This document shows, piece by piece, positions 26,429 to 34,911 of a stretch of 64,000 nucleotides of DNA. How positions within the stretch are numbered: the first letter of the stretch is position 1; each line of letters opens with the position of its first letter. Origin of the DNA: Burkholderia pyrrocinia. Its GTDB lineage: Bacteria > Pseudomonadota > Gammaproteobacteria > Burkholderiales > Burkholderiaceae. The position numbers and the translations under genes are program-made. The stretch covers positions 3,100,001 to 3,164,000 of the forward strand of contig NZ_CP011503.1 in NCBI RefSeq assembly GCF_001028665.1, read 5' to 3'. The notes under the pieces are model-generated. The model ran no database searches. It was not told the origin of the DNA and saw only the letters and a program-made list of their open reading frames with translations.

Positions 26429-27682
26429 ATGACGGCGTGGCTGACGGTAGTGGGTATCGGCGACGACGGTTACGCGGGGCTCGGCCGCAGCGCGCGGCGC
26501 GTGCTGCTCGACGCGACGCTCGTCGTCGGCGCGAAGCGGCATCTCGACATGCTGCCCGCGCGGCTGCCGGCTGCGCGCGAAACGTGGCCGTCGCCGTTCG
26601 ACATCGCGGGCGTGCTCGCCCGCCGCCCGTCGCCCGTCTGCGTGCTCGCGAGCGGCGACCCGATGCTGTTCGGCGTCGGCGCCACGCTCGCGCGCGAGCT
26701 TTCCCCCGACGAATGGCGCGTGCTGCCCGCGCCGTCGTCGCTGTCGCTCGCGGCCGCGCGCCTCGGCTGGGCGCTGCAGGACGTCGGCGCGGTATCGCTC
26801 GTCGGCCGTCCGCTCGCGACGCTCGCGCGTCACCTGCTGCCGGGCCGGCGCCTGTTCGTGCTGAGCGCCGACGGCCGCACGCCGGGCGCCGTCGCGGCCG
26901 AACTCGCCGCACGCGGCTTCGGGCCGACGCGCATCAGCGTATTCGAACATCTGGGCGGCCCGCTCGAGCGGCGTCTCGACGGCCTCGCGCAAGACTGGAA
27001 CGTCGACGAAACGGCCGCGCTCAATCTCGTCGCGCTCGACTGCCAGGCCGGCCCGGATGCACCGCGCCGCGCGCTCACGCCCGGCCTGCCCGACGATGCG
27101 TACCGCCATGACGGCCAGCTCACCAAACGCGACCTGCGCGCAATGACGCTCGGACGCCTCGCGCCCGCGCCCGGCGAGCTGCTGTGGGACGTCGGCGCCG
27201 GCAGCGGCTCGATCGGCATCGAATGGATGCGCGCGCATCCGTCATGCCAGGCGATCGCGATCGAAGCGCATGCGGAGCGGCAGCGTTTCATCGAACACAA
27301 CCGCGACGCGCTCGGCGTGCCGGGCCTGCAACTCGTCGCAGGCCGCGCGCCCGATGCGCTCGCCGGGCTCGCCGCGCCGGACGCGATCTTCATCGGCGGC
27401 GGTGCGACGGCGCCCGGCGTGCTCGACGCATGCTGGTCGTCGCTGAAGCCCGGCGGGCGGCTGGTCGCGAACGCGGTCACGCTGCAGGGCGAGATGGCGC
27501 TCGCCGCATGGCGCGACGCGCACGGTGGCACGCTCACGCGCGTGTCGCTCGCGCATGCGGAGCCGCTCGGCCGCTTCGACACGTGGCGGCAGCCGTTGCC
27601 GGTCACGCTGTACGATGTTCGCAAGCCCGACGCGGCCGCCACGGCCGGACCGTCGAACCTGACGAACGCAACGGACGCGTGA
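26429..27682 (+). CDS. cobL: precorrin-6Y C5,15-methyltransferase (decarboxylating), CbiE-CbiT fusion
   Basis: A 417-residue two-domain enzyme. The first half (about 1-195, [15 protein letters not shown]...[11 protein letters not shown]) is the CbiE-type methyltransferase for C5; the second half (about 215-400, [16 protein letters not shown]) is the CbiT-type Rossmann methyltransferase for C15 and decarboxylation of the acetate side chain. Fused CobL is the usual form in aerobic producers. GGGGAAGGG precedes the ATG at 26429. The stop overlaps the cbiD start by one base (TGATG). It heads the cobL-cbiD-cobK-cobM operon. Confidence 0.95.
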   Translation: MTAWLTVVGIGDDGYAGLGRSARRVLLDATLVVGAKRHLDMLPARLPAARETWPSPFDIAGVLARRPSPVCVLASGDPMLFGVGATLARELSPDEWRVLPAPSSLSLAAARLGWALQDVGAVSLVGRPLATLARHLLPGRRLFVLSADGRTPGAVAAELAARGFGPTRISVFEHLGGPLERRLDGLAQDWNVDETAALNLVALDCQAGPDAPRRALTPGLPDDAYRHDGQLTKRDLRAMTLGRLAPAPGELLWDVGAGSGSIGIEWMRAHPSCQAIAIEAHAERQRFIEHNRDALGVPGLQLVAGRAPDALAGLAAPDAIFIGGGATAPGVLDACWSSLKPGGRLVANAVTLQGEMALAAWRDAHGGTLTRVSLAHAEPLGRFDTWRQPLPVTLYDVRKPDAAATAGPSNLTNATDA

Positions 27683-28770
27683 TGCGCGACGAAACCCCCG
27701 AACAGCACGCTCCGCTGCGCTTCGGTTATACGACCGGCAGCTGCGCGACCGCGACATCGCTCGCAGCCGCGCGCCTGCTGCTCGCGGGCCACGCGGACGA
27801 TGCGGTCGAGATCGTATTGCCGAAGGGGCAGCGCGTGATGATGCGGCTCGAGTTCTGCCGGACCACGGCCGACGGCGCCGAAGCCGGCACGATCAAGGAT
27901 GCCGGCGACGATCCGGACGTCACGCACGGCGCGCTGATCTTCGCGCGCGTCGCGCTCGCGGCGGCACCCGGCGTGCGTTTTCACGCGGGGCCGGGCGTCG
28001 GCACGGTCACGCGTGCGGGGCTGACGCTGGCGGTCGGCGAACCGGCGATCAACCCGGTGCCGCGCCAGATGATGACGACCCACCTCGACGCGCTGGCAGC
28101 CGAGCATGGCTACTTGGGCGGCTTCGACGTGACGATCGGCGTCGAAGGCGGCGAAGCGCTCGCGCTGAAGACGATGAACCCGCGCCTGGGCATCGTCGGC
28201 GGGCTGTCGATTCTCGGGACGACCGGCATCGTGCGGCCGTTCTCGTGCTCGGCCTATATCGCGTCGATCCACCAGGGCATCGACGTCGCGCGCGCGAACG
28301 GCATCGAGCATATCGCTGCGTGCACGGGCAATACGAGCGAGGACGCGATGCGCGCGCACTACCACCTGCCCGACATGGCGCTGGTCGAGATGGGCGATTT
28401 CGCGGGCGCGGTGCTCAAGCACCTGCGGCGCGCACCGATCGCGCGGCTGTCGATGTGCGGCGGCTTCGGCAAGCTCAGCAAACTCGCGGCCGGCCACCTC
28501 GACCTGCACAGCCGCCATTCGAGCATCGACCTGCCGCTGCTCGCGCAGTGGGCGGCCGAGGCCGGCGCGAGCGATGCGCTGCAGGCGGCGATGCGCGCCG
28601 CGAACACGAGCCAGGAAGCGCTGAAGCTCGCGCTGGCCGCCGGCGTGCCACTCGGCGATCTCGTCTGCGCCCAGGCGCTGCGCGTCGCGCGCGATATCGT
28701 GCCGCCATCGGTCGCCGTCGAGATGTTCGCGATCGACCGGCAGGGCCGCTTCGTCGGGCAAGCGCGATGA
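27682..28770 (+). CDS. cbiD: cobalt-precorrin-5B C1-methyltransferase (CbiD)
   Basis: A 362-residue CbiD-family protein, recognised by [18 protein letters not shown] at its N-terminus, [26 protein letters not shown] and the CTGNTSE block. In the anaerobic pathway it methylates C1. In aerobic clusters lacking CobF, such as those of pseudomonads, CbiD is thought to take over the C1 methylation. That fits here because no cobF is seen. It is coupled to cobL by TGATG and to cobK by ATGA. Confidence 0.95.
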   Translation: MRDETPEQHAPLRFGYTTGSCATATSLAAARLLLAGHADDAVEIVLPKGQRVMMRLEFCRTTADGAEAGTIKDAGDDPDVTHGALIFARVALAAAPGVRFHAGPGVGTVTRAGLTLAVGEPAINPVPRQMMTTHLDALAAEHGYLGGFDVTIGVEGGEALALKTMNPRLGIVGGLSILGTTGIVRPFSCSAYIASIHQGIDVARANGIEHIAACTGNTSEDAMRAHYHLPDMALVEMGDFAGAVLKHLRRAPIARLSMCGGFGKLSKLAAGHLDLHSRHSSIDLPLLAQWAAEAGASDALQAAMRAANTSQEALKLALAAGVPLGDLVCAQALRVARDIVPPSVAVEMFAIDRQGRFVGQAR

Positions 28771-29498
28771 GCACGCGCATCCTGCTGCTCGGCGGCACCG
28801 GCGACGCGCTGAAAATCGCGCGCGCACTCGGCCCGCACCACGTGTACAGCCTGGCCGGCCTCGGCAAGGTGCCCGACGACCTGCGCTGCGACGTGCGCGT
28901 CGGCGGTTTCGGCGGCGCCGCGGGATTGGCCGCGTATCTGCGCAGCGCCGGCATCGGCCTCGTGATCGACGCGACACATCCGTATGCCGCACAAATCAGC
29001 GCGAATGCCGCTGCCGCGACGCGCGACGCGGGCGTGCCGCTGTGGGCGCTGCGCCGCGCGCCGTGGATGCCGCAATCCGGCGACGACTGGCGGATGGTCG
29101 ACGACTGGGCCGGCATCGAGGCCGCGCTCGCGCCGTTCAAGCGGCCGCTGTTCACGCTCGGCCGCGAGCCGCTCGCGCATCTCGACGCGATCCCGCCGCA
29201 CCAGTTCTGGCTCGTGCGCTGCCTCGACGCGCATCCTGGCAACGCGCATGCGCAGATCGTCGCCGCGCGCGGGCCGTTCACGCTCGACGGCGAGCGCGCG
29301 CTGTTCGCGCTGATGGGGATCGATGTCGTCGTCAGCAAGAACAGCGGCGGTGCGGCCACCGAGGCCAAGCTCGACGTCGCGCGCGAACGCCGGCTGCCGG
29401 TCGTGATGCTGCGCCGGCCGCCGCTGCCCGACGCCGACCGCGCGTTCGACTCGGCCGCCGCGCTGCTCGACGCACTCGATCCGGCCGCGCGCGCGTGA
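28767..29498 (+). CDS. cobK: precorrin-6A reductase
   Basis: A 243-residue NADPH-dependent reductase of the CobK/CbiJ family that reduces precorrin-6A to precorrin-6B. It starts with the nucleotide-binding [17 protein letters not shown], continues with [13 protein letters not shown] and LGREPLAHL, and ends with [17 protein letters not shown], all typical. The ATG overlaps the cbiD stop by four bases. It is followed by cobM after 43 bases. Confidence 0.94.
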   Translation: MSTRILLLGGTGDALKIARALGPHHVYSLAGLGKVPDDLRCDVRVGGFGGAAGLAAYLRSAGIGLVIDATHPYAAQISANAAAATRDAGVPLWALRRAPWMPQSGDDWRMVDDWAGIEAALAPFKRPLFTLGREPLAHLDAIPPHQFWLVRCLDAHPGNAHAQIVAARGPFTLDGERALFALMGIDVVVSKNSGGAATEAKLDVARERRLPVVMLRRPPLPDADRAFDSAAALLDALDPAARA

Positions 29499-29541
29499 CG
29501 CCGCGCGGCCGATCATCCAACGAATAAACGGAGATTTTTCG

Positions 29542-30270
29542 ATGACGGTGTATTTCATCGGCGCGGGCCCCGGCGACCCGGAGCTGATCACGGTGAAGGG
29601 CCAGCGCCTCGTGCGCACCTGCCCGGTGATCCTGTATGCGGGCTCGCTGGTGCCGGCGGCCGTGCTCGACGGCCATCGCGCGGACCAGGTCGTCAATACG
29701 GCCGAGCTCGACCTCGACGCGATCGTCGCGCTGTTCGCCGCCGCGCATGCGAAGGGGCAGGACGTCGCGCGCGTGCATTCGGGCGATCCGTCGCTGTACG
29801 GCGCGATCGGCGAGCAGATCCGCCGACTGAAGACGCTCGGGATTCCGTACGAAATCGTGCCGGGCGTGACGGCCACGGCCGCGTGCGCGGCAACGCTCGG
29901 CGTCGAGCTGACGCTGCCCGGCGTCGCGCAGACGGTGATCCTCACGCGCTTCGCGGGCAAGACGACGATGCCGGAAGGCGAAGCGCTCGGCTCGCTCGCC
30001 GCGCACCGCGCGACGCTAGCGATCCATCTCGGCGTGCGCCATCTCGCGCGCATCGTCGACGAAGTGCTGCCGCATTACGGCGCCGATTGCCCGGTCGCGG
30101 TGATCTATCGCGCGAGCTGGCCCGACGAGGAGCGCGTGACCGGCACGCTCGCCGACATCGTCGGCAAGGTGCAGGGCACGCAGATCGAGCGCACCGCGCT
30201 GATCCTGATCGGGCGCGTGCTCGACGCCGAAGGATTCGCGGATTCGACGCTGTACGCGAGCGCGGGCTGA
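29542..30270 (+). CDS. cobM: precorrin-4 C11-methyltransferase
   Basis: A 242-residue SAM-dependent methyltransferase that methylates C11 of precorrin-4 to give precorrin-5. The N-terminus VYFIGAGPGDPELITVKGQRL, the HSGDPSLYGAIGEQI block and VPGVTATAACAATLGVELTLP are characteristic of CobM/CbiF. ACGGAGA precedes the ATG. It is the last gene of the operon; a decayed stretch follows. Confidence 0.95.
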   Translation: MTVYFIGAGPGDPELITVKGQRLVRTCPVILYAGSLVPAAVLDGHRADQVVNTAELDLDAIVALFAAAHAKGQDVARVHSGDPSLYGAIGEQIRRLKTLGIPYEIVPGVTATAACAATLGVELTLPGVAQTVILTRFAGKTTMPEGEALGSLAAHRATLAIHLGVRHLARIVDEVLPHYGADCPVAVIYRASWPDEERVTGTLADIVGKVQGTQIERTALILIGRVLDAEGFADSTLYASAG

Positions 30271-30276
30271 TCACGC

Positions 30277-30550
30277 GTGCGTTGGCCGGAGTTCGGCGCG
30301 CCGTTCGCGGAGGTGCTCGTCGCGCGCGGATCGGCGATCGCGGACATCACGTGCCCGGTGGCGGTCGAACAGTGTTCGCAACCCATGCCTCATGCCGATC
30401 TGCGAGCGACTGATCGGCGCACTGGCCGACGACGTGCAGCCCGCGATCCGGGTGTGCCGGCTGTGCAACGAAGACGCGTGCGATTTGCGGCGAGGTCCGT
30501 CCGAACATGCCTGTCGACGGTTGCCGTCGGAGCGGGAAACGGGCGGCTGA
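30277..30550 (+). pseudogene. decayed coding remnant with a CxxC-like tail
   Basis: Two short reading frames that look like one split by a frameshift. The first begins at a GTG at 30277 (RWPEFGAPFAEVLVARGSAI). The second starts at about 30392 and ends at 30550 with IRVCRLCNEDACDLRRG, a cysteine pattern like the tail of some MarR-type regulators. Neither half makes a complete domain. It may be a regulator remnant; the assignment is weak. Confidence 0.3.
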
Positions 30551-30565
30551 CGTTCGGCCGTCCGC

Positions 30566-31744
30566 CTAAGCACTCGCAACCTGCCGCGCGAACCGCGGCG
30601 CAAAGCCCGCCGCCAGCGCGAACAGCACGACGCACAGGCACGCCATGACCACCCACGCGGGCGTCAGGTCCGCGAGATGCTGGCGCACGACGCCGGCCGC
30701 GAACGGGAACAACCCGGCGATCAGGTAGCCGACCCCCTGCACGAACCCCGTCAGCGATGCGGCATCCGCCGGCGTCGCCGCATGGTCGACCGTGACGATC
30801 AGCGACAGCGGGAACAGCGCGCCGATCCCCGCGCCGAGCAGCAGCGCGGCCGGCAGCGCGAGCGTTTCGGGCGCGGCCAGCATCACCAGCAAGCCGACGA
30901 ACAGCGACGCGATCGCCGCATGCAGCGCGGGCCGGCGATCGGGCAGGCGGTCGATCGTCGCCGAGATCGTCAGCCCCGCGACGACTTCCGCGAGCGTCAC
31001 GCCGCCGAGCAGGCTGCCGGCCGCCGTCGGCGACCAGCCGAGCCGCATGTAGTACGGCGGCAGCCACGCGAGCACGAGCGTGTACGCGCCCGTCGCGATC
31101 CCGAAGAACAGCGCGAGCCGCCATGCGCGCGGCGAGCGCGACGGCTGCGCGGTCGATGCCGAAGCCGGCCCGGCGGCGAGCGCATCGCCGCCGCGGCTGG
31201 CCAGCGGCCACGCGAGCGCCGCCACCGCGGCCGGCAGCGCCCAGCCCGCGAGCGCGGCGAGCCAGCCCCAGCGCGCCGCGGCGAACGGCGCGACGACGCT
31301 CGCGAGCACCGCACCACCCATGATCGACGTCGAATAGACGCCCATCGCGCCGCCGACGCGTGTCGCGAAATGCGCCTTCACGAAACCGGGCAGCAGCGCC
31401 TGCACCATCGCGATCCCGACGCCCGCGCAGCAGGCGCTCGCGAGCAGCAGCCACGCGTGCTGCGCGCCGATGCGCGACACGCACGCCAGCCCGATCAGCG
31501 CGACGCCGAGCCATACGCCGCCCGCGATGCCCGTCACGCGCTGCAGGCGCCGCGCACTCAGCGCACCGAGCCCCATCAGCAGGATCGGGATCGTCGTCAG
31601 CAGGCTGGCCGCGCCGTCGCCGATGCCGGTCGAGCGCTGGATCATGTCGAGCAGCGGGCCGACCGCGGCGAGCGCCGGCCGCAGGTTCAGCCCGACCAGC
31701 ACGATGGCGGCAAGCCGCCATCCAGGGGAAGTGAAGCGATTCAT
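30566..31744 (-). CDS. CynX/NimT-type MFS transporter
   Basis: A 392-residue MFS carrier with about 12 transmembrane segments. The N-terminus WRLAAIVLVGLNLRPALAAVGPLL is typical of the CynX/NimT branch (cyanate and 2-nitroimidazole transporters). The ATG at 31744 begins this block; an upstream start at 31774 adds a non-conserved stretch. The gene diverges from a MarR regulator at 31874, and two operator-like repeats lie between them. That arrangement suggests an inducible efflux or uptake system for an aromatic or organic anion. Confidence 0.86.
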   Translation of the reverse strand: MNRFTSPGWRLAAIVLVGLNLRPALAAVGPLLDMIQRSTGIGDGAASLLTTIPILLMGLGALSARRLQRVTGIAGGVWLGVALIGLACVSRIGAQHAWLLLASACCAGVGIAMVQALLPGFVKAHFATRVGGAMGVYSTSIMGGAVLASVVAPFAAARWGWLAALAGWALPAAVAALAWPLASRGGDALAAGPASASTAQPSRSPRAWRLALFFGIATGAYTLVLAWLPPYYMRLGWSPTAAGSLLGGVTLAEVVAGLTISATIDRLPDRRPALHAAIASLFVGLLVMLAAPETLALPAALLLGAGIGALFPLSLIVTVDHAATPADAASLTGFVQGVGYLIAGLFPFAAGVVRQHLADLTPAWVVMACLCVVLFALAAGFAPRFARQVASA

Positions 31745-31805
31745 CGACAGGCCCTCGGTATCGGTGCACGGCATCCGTCCGGGTGCCGTGCGTTTTCATG
31801 TAAAG

Positions 31806-31851
31806 TATCTCGACATCAAGATAAACGCCGATTTATCTCGACGTCAAGATA
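31806..31851. promoter_or_regulatory. two MarR-type operator copies between carrier and regulator genes
   Basis: Two 18-base near-palindromes, TATCTCGACATCAAGATA (31806-31823) and TATCTCGACGTCAAGATA (31834-31851), differ at a single position. Each half reads TATCT(C/T)GAC. Their start-to-start spacing is 28 bases. Such paired sites in a divergent promoter are typical of MarR autoregulation, with control of both the carrier and the regulator. Confidence 0.8.
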
Positions 31852-31873
31852 ACTGGTGAGCCGAGGAGGGTTA

Positions 31874-32398
31874 ATGGATCGAGCTGCGCATGCGCTCGCG
31901 CAATGGCGCGCCGAGCGTCCGGATCTCGACGCGTCGTCGATGGTCGTGATGGGGCGGCTGCAGGAAGCCGCGCTCGTGATCGCGCGCGACCGTCTCAATC
32001 CGCTGTTTGCGCGCTACGGGATGCAGCCGGGCGAATTCGACGTGCTCGCGACGCTGCGGCGCGGCGGTGCGCCGTTCGCGCTGACGCCGACGGCGCTGTA
32101 CGACGCACTGATGATGTCGTCGGGCGGGATGACCGCGCGCATCGACCGGCTGCAGAAGGCGGGCTGGGTCGAGCGCCGGCCGAACCCGGCCGACGGGCGC
32201 GGCACGCTCGTCGCGCTGACGGAAACCGGCCGCGCGCTGATCGACGAAGCGGTCGTCGCGCACATCGACAACCAGCGCGCGCTGCTGGCCGCGCTGTCGG
32301 ACGCGGAACAGGCGCAGTTGTCGCAATTGCTGGGAAAGTTGCTGGCGGGGCTGGCCGACGGAGCGCCGCAACCACCGGAAGGGCCGGGCGGAAAGTAG
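31874..32398 (+). CDS. MarR family transcriptional regulator
   Basis: A 174-residue MarR-type winged-helix regulator. The DNA-binding part shows FDVLATLRRGG, LTPTALYDALMMSSGGMTARIDRLQKAGWVERRPNPADGRGTLVALTETG, the standard recognition helix and wing. GAGGAGGG lies just before the ATG at 31874. It diverges from the CynX-type carrier and most likely represses it and itself through the twin sites at 31806-31851, being released by a ligand. Confidence 0.93.
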   Translation: MDRAAHALAQWRAERPDLDASSMVVMGRLQEAALVIARDRLNPLFARYGMQPGEFDVLATLRRGGAPFALTPTALYDALMMSSGGMTARIDRLQKAGWVERRPNPADGRGTLVALTETGRALIDEAVVAHIDNQRALLAALSDAEQAQLSQLLGKLLAGLADGAPQPPEGPGGK

Positions 32399-32403
32399 CG
32401 TCG

Positions 32404-32424
32404 GCGAACAGCGAACAGCGAACA
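32404..32424 (+). repeat. heptanucleotide tandem repeat GCGAACA x3
   Basis: Three exact copies of GCGAACA follow the MarR stop codon, with a fourth imperfect copy (GCAAACG) next. The tract is non-coding and could vary in copy number. No function is evident. Confidence 0.7.
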
Positions 32425-32529
32425 GCAAACGGCGGGCGCGAACGCGCCGAACGGAAGGACGCGCACCCGCAGCACAAGGCGGCGGGCTGCGCGGATCGCG
32501 GGCGGCACACGGCGCGCCCGCGCCGCCGA

Positions 32530-33234
32530 TCAGCTACGTGCCGGGATATTGAGCCCGCGTGCGACGGCCGGACGTGCCACGAACGCGTCGAGCGCCCGCG
32601 CGACGTGCCGGAATTCGCTGAAGCCGACCAGATCGCCCGCTTCGTAGAAGCCGACGAGGTTGCGCACCCACGGGAAGATCGCGATGTCGGCGATCGTGTA
32701 CGTGTCGCCCATTACCCACTTGCGGTTCGCGAGATGCGCGTCGAGCACGGCGAGCAGGCGCTTCGACTCGTCGACGTAGCGGTCGCGCGGACGCTTGTCC
32801 TCGTAGTCGCGGCCGGCGAACTTGTGGAAGAAGCCGACCTGGCCGAACATCGGGCCGATGCCGCCCATCTGGAACATCACCCACTGGATCGTCTCGTAGC
32901 GGCCGGCGAGATCCTTCGGGATCAACTGGCCGGTCTTGTCCGCGAGATAGATCAGGATCGCGCCCGATTCGAACAGCGGCAGCGGCTTGCCGTCGGGGCC
33001 GTTCGGGTCGATGATCGCCGGGATCTTGTTGTTCGGGTTCAGCGACAGGAACGCGGGCGACAACTGGTCGTTCGTGTCGAAGCGCACGAGGTGCGGCTCG
33101 TACGGCAGGCCGGTTTCCTCGAGCATGATCGACACCTTGACGCCGTTCGGCGTCGGCAGCGAGTAGAGCTGGAGACGGTCGGGATGCTGGGCCGGCCACT
33201 TTTGCGTGATCGGGAAGGCGGACAGGTCGGGCAT
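32530..33234 (-). CDS. glutathione S-transferase, YghU/YfcG-like
   Basis: A 234-residue glutathione transferase. The N-terminal thioredoxin-like domain has LYSLPTPNGVKVSIMLEETGLPYEPHLV, NPNNKIPAI and the glutathione-binding PLFESGAILIYLA; a helical C-terminal domain follows from about residue 95. The TPNG and NPNNKIP features point to the bacterial nu-class (YghU/YfcG), known for disulfide-bond reductase activity. The ATG at 33234 is preferred over an upstream start at 33342 because the conserved family starts near here. It stands alone between the MarR gene and the porin. Confidence 0.88.
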   Translation of the reverse strand: MPDLSAFPITQKWPAQHPDRLQLYSLPTPNGVKVSIMLEETGLPYEPHLVRFDTNDQLSPAFLSLNPNNKIPAIIDPNGPDGKPLPLFESGAILIYLADKTGQLIPKDLAGRYETIQWVMFQMGGIGPMFGQVGFFHKFAGRDYEDKRPRDRYVDESKRLLAVLDAHLANRKWVMGDTYTIADIAIFPWVRNLVGFYEAGDLVGFSEFRHVARALDAFVARPAVARGLNIPARS

Positions 33235-33432
33235 GGAAGTTCGCTCGTCGACGAGGTGGGTGATCCGCGCTCCGCCGTGCCGCCGCGCTCGCGCACGTCC
33301 GCGGCGCGGCGACGGCGCCGGAGCGCGCCGAAAAACGCCCACTTTAGCCGATCCCCGGAATCGATGCAGGCGGTGGCCCGGATTCGCGCCCGAGCGCCGC
33401 GACGCCGATTCCGCGTCAGGTCAAACGCATCG

Positions 33433-34557
33433 TCAGAAGTTGTGCCGCAGCCCGACCATCGCGGCCGTCGTACCGACGCCCGGCGCGACCGGCTGCCCGT
33501 ACACGAGCATCTGGTCCATCGTGCCGCGGTTGTTCACGTGGCCGACCTGCGCATAGACCATCGTCCGCTTCGACAGGCTGTAGTCGGCCGCGAGCACGAC
33601 CGCCGTCGACCGGTTCTCGGAACGGTTGCGGTCCTTCAGGTAGTACACGGCGGAAGTCACCTGCAGCGCCGGCGTGAAGCGATAGCCGACGCCGGCCGAC
33701 AGCATGTCGAGGTTCACCTTGTCGGCATGCGCGGGATTCCTGCCGTTGCCGTACGACGCCGACACCGAGAAATCGCGGATCGTGTATTTCGCGCCGAAGT
33801 ACATGAAGCGGTTGTTGTCGACGCCGGTCGGCGCGACGCCCGGCGCCGGGTTCGTGTCGTGGCCGTTGTAGTAAAGCGCCGACACGTTCAGCCCGTAGTT
33901 CGAGTACTTGAGCACGACCGATTCGCGCGTGCCCCCCTGGAACTGCCCGGCGACGCCGCCCGGCGCGTATTCGAGCGCGATCGACGCGCCCGCGAACGTC
34001 GGCGACTGGTAGACGAGCGCATTGCTGTCGTACAGCGCGCCAATGGAACCGTTGGTGCTCGTCCCCGGCCAGCCGGCCGCGGTGTTCAGGCCGAGCCACG
34101 CGGTCAGCACGCTGCCGAAGAACTGCGCGTTGCGCACGTCGGTGTCGGCCATCGCATAGATCATCGGCACGATCTGGCGGCCGGCCGTGAACGTGCCGAA
34201 CGGGCCGGACACGCCGAGCGACGCGACCTGGTTGAAGATCGCGACGGCGCCCGGCGTGTCGCTCAGTTGCAGCTTGCCCGTGCCGCTGTCGAACGAACCC
34301 TGCAGCTTGAAGTTGACCTTGTAGCCGCCGCCGATGTCCTCGCTGCCCTTGATGCCCCAGAAGCTCGAATAGATGCCGCCGTCCTTCATGCGGAACACCT
34401 TGCCGGTATTCGGCGCGGTCGGGCTGAACGACGCGGCCGACGTGCTCTGGTACAGCAGGCCCGTGTCGATCACGCCGTACAGCGTGACGGAGGATTGCGC
34501 GTGAGCGAGCGCCGAACAGCCGGCAAGCGCCGCGAGCGCGGCCAGTTTCGTCTTCAT
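33433..34557 (-). CDS. Gram-negative general porin
   Basis: A 374-residue outer-membrane porin of the trimeric 16-strand type common in Burkholderia. A signal peptide ends at AHA-QSSVTLYG (about residue 20), and the C-terminus GLRHNF ends in phenylalanine as outer-membrane beta-barrels do. Loops contain many Gly/Asn/Asp residues, and FGTFTAGRQ is a common porin block. It starts at 34557. It should allow diffusion of small hydrophilic solutes; specificity cannot be inferred. Confidence 0.93.
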   Translation of the reverse strand: MKTKLAALAALAGCSALAHAQSSVTLYGVIDTGLLYQSTSAASFSPTAPNTGKVFRMKDGGIYSSFWGIKGSEDIGGGYKVNFKLQGSFDSGTGKLQLSDTPGAVAIFNQVASLGVSGPFGTFTAGRQIVPMIYAMADTDVRNAQFFGSVLTAWLGLNTAAGWPGTSTNGSIGALYDSNALVYQSPTFAGASIALEYAPGGVAGQFQGGTRESVVLKYSNYGLNVSALYYNGHDTNPAPGVAPTGVDNNRFMYFGAKYTIRDFSVSASYGNGRNPAHADKVNLDMLSAGVGYRFTPALQVTSAVYYLKDRNRSENRSTAVVLAADYSLSKRTMVYAQVGHVNNRGTMDQMLVYGQPVAPGVGTTAAMVGLRHNF

Positions 34558-34911
34558 GAAGTCTCCAGGGTCGTATTGGACCGGACGGGATCGAGCCCGG
34601 CCGGGTGAAGCGGGGAAGCATCGGGGCAGGCGGGAACGCGCGGGATGCGACGCCGGTGCGAGCCGTGCGGAAAGACTACGCAACGGCGGGCGGCCGCTCC
34701 CCCCCATGCGCGGGGGGCAGGGTTGCGGAGAATCGAAAGGGGGTCAGGGCTTGTTCACGCTGATAACGGGCTTGCGAACGAGCCTTTCAGTTCGTCCCTC
34801 GAGGGAACTTCCGTTGGGCGCGTGCAAGGAGACAGGACGCGCAATGGCCGCAGCGATTGCAACGACGAACGACGCCGCCATGCGGGCGGAACAGGCCGTT
34901 TCAAGTCGGCG
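34558..34911. other. intergenic region with a 12-base palindrome
   Basis: No gene is supported. The part near 34560-34700 should hold the porin promoter and leader. A perfect palindrome TCCCTCGAGGGA lies at 34795-34806, between the porin and the end of the MalT-like gene. It could be a regulator site, but nothing links it to a protein. Confidence 0.4.

Noticed and set aside
31806..31851. The two repeats as a CRISPR or phage att site
   Set aside because: Only two near-identical palindromes in a divergent promoter next to a MarR gene; the operator explanation is far better.
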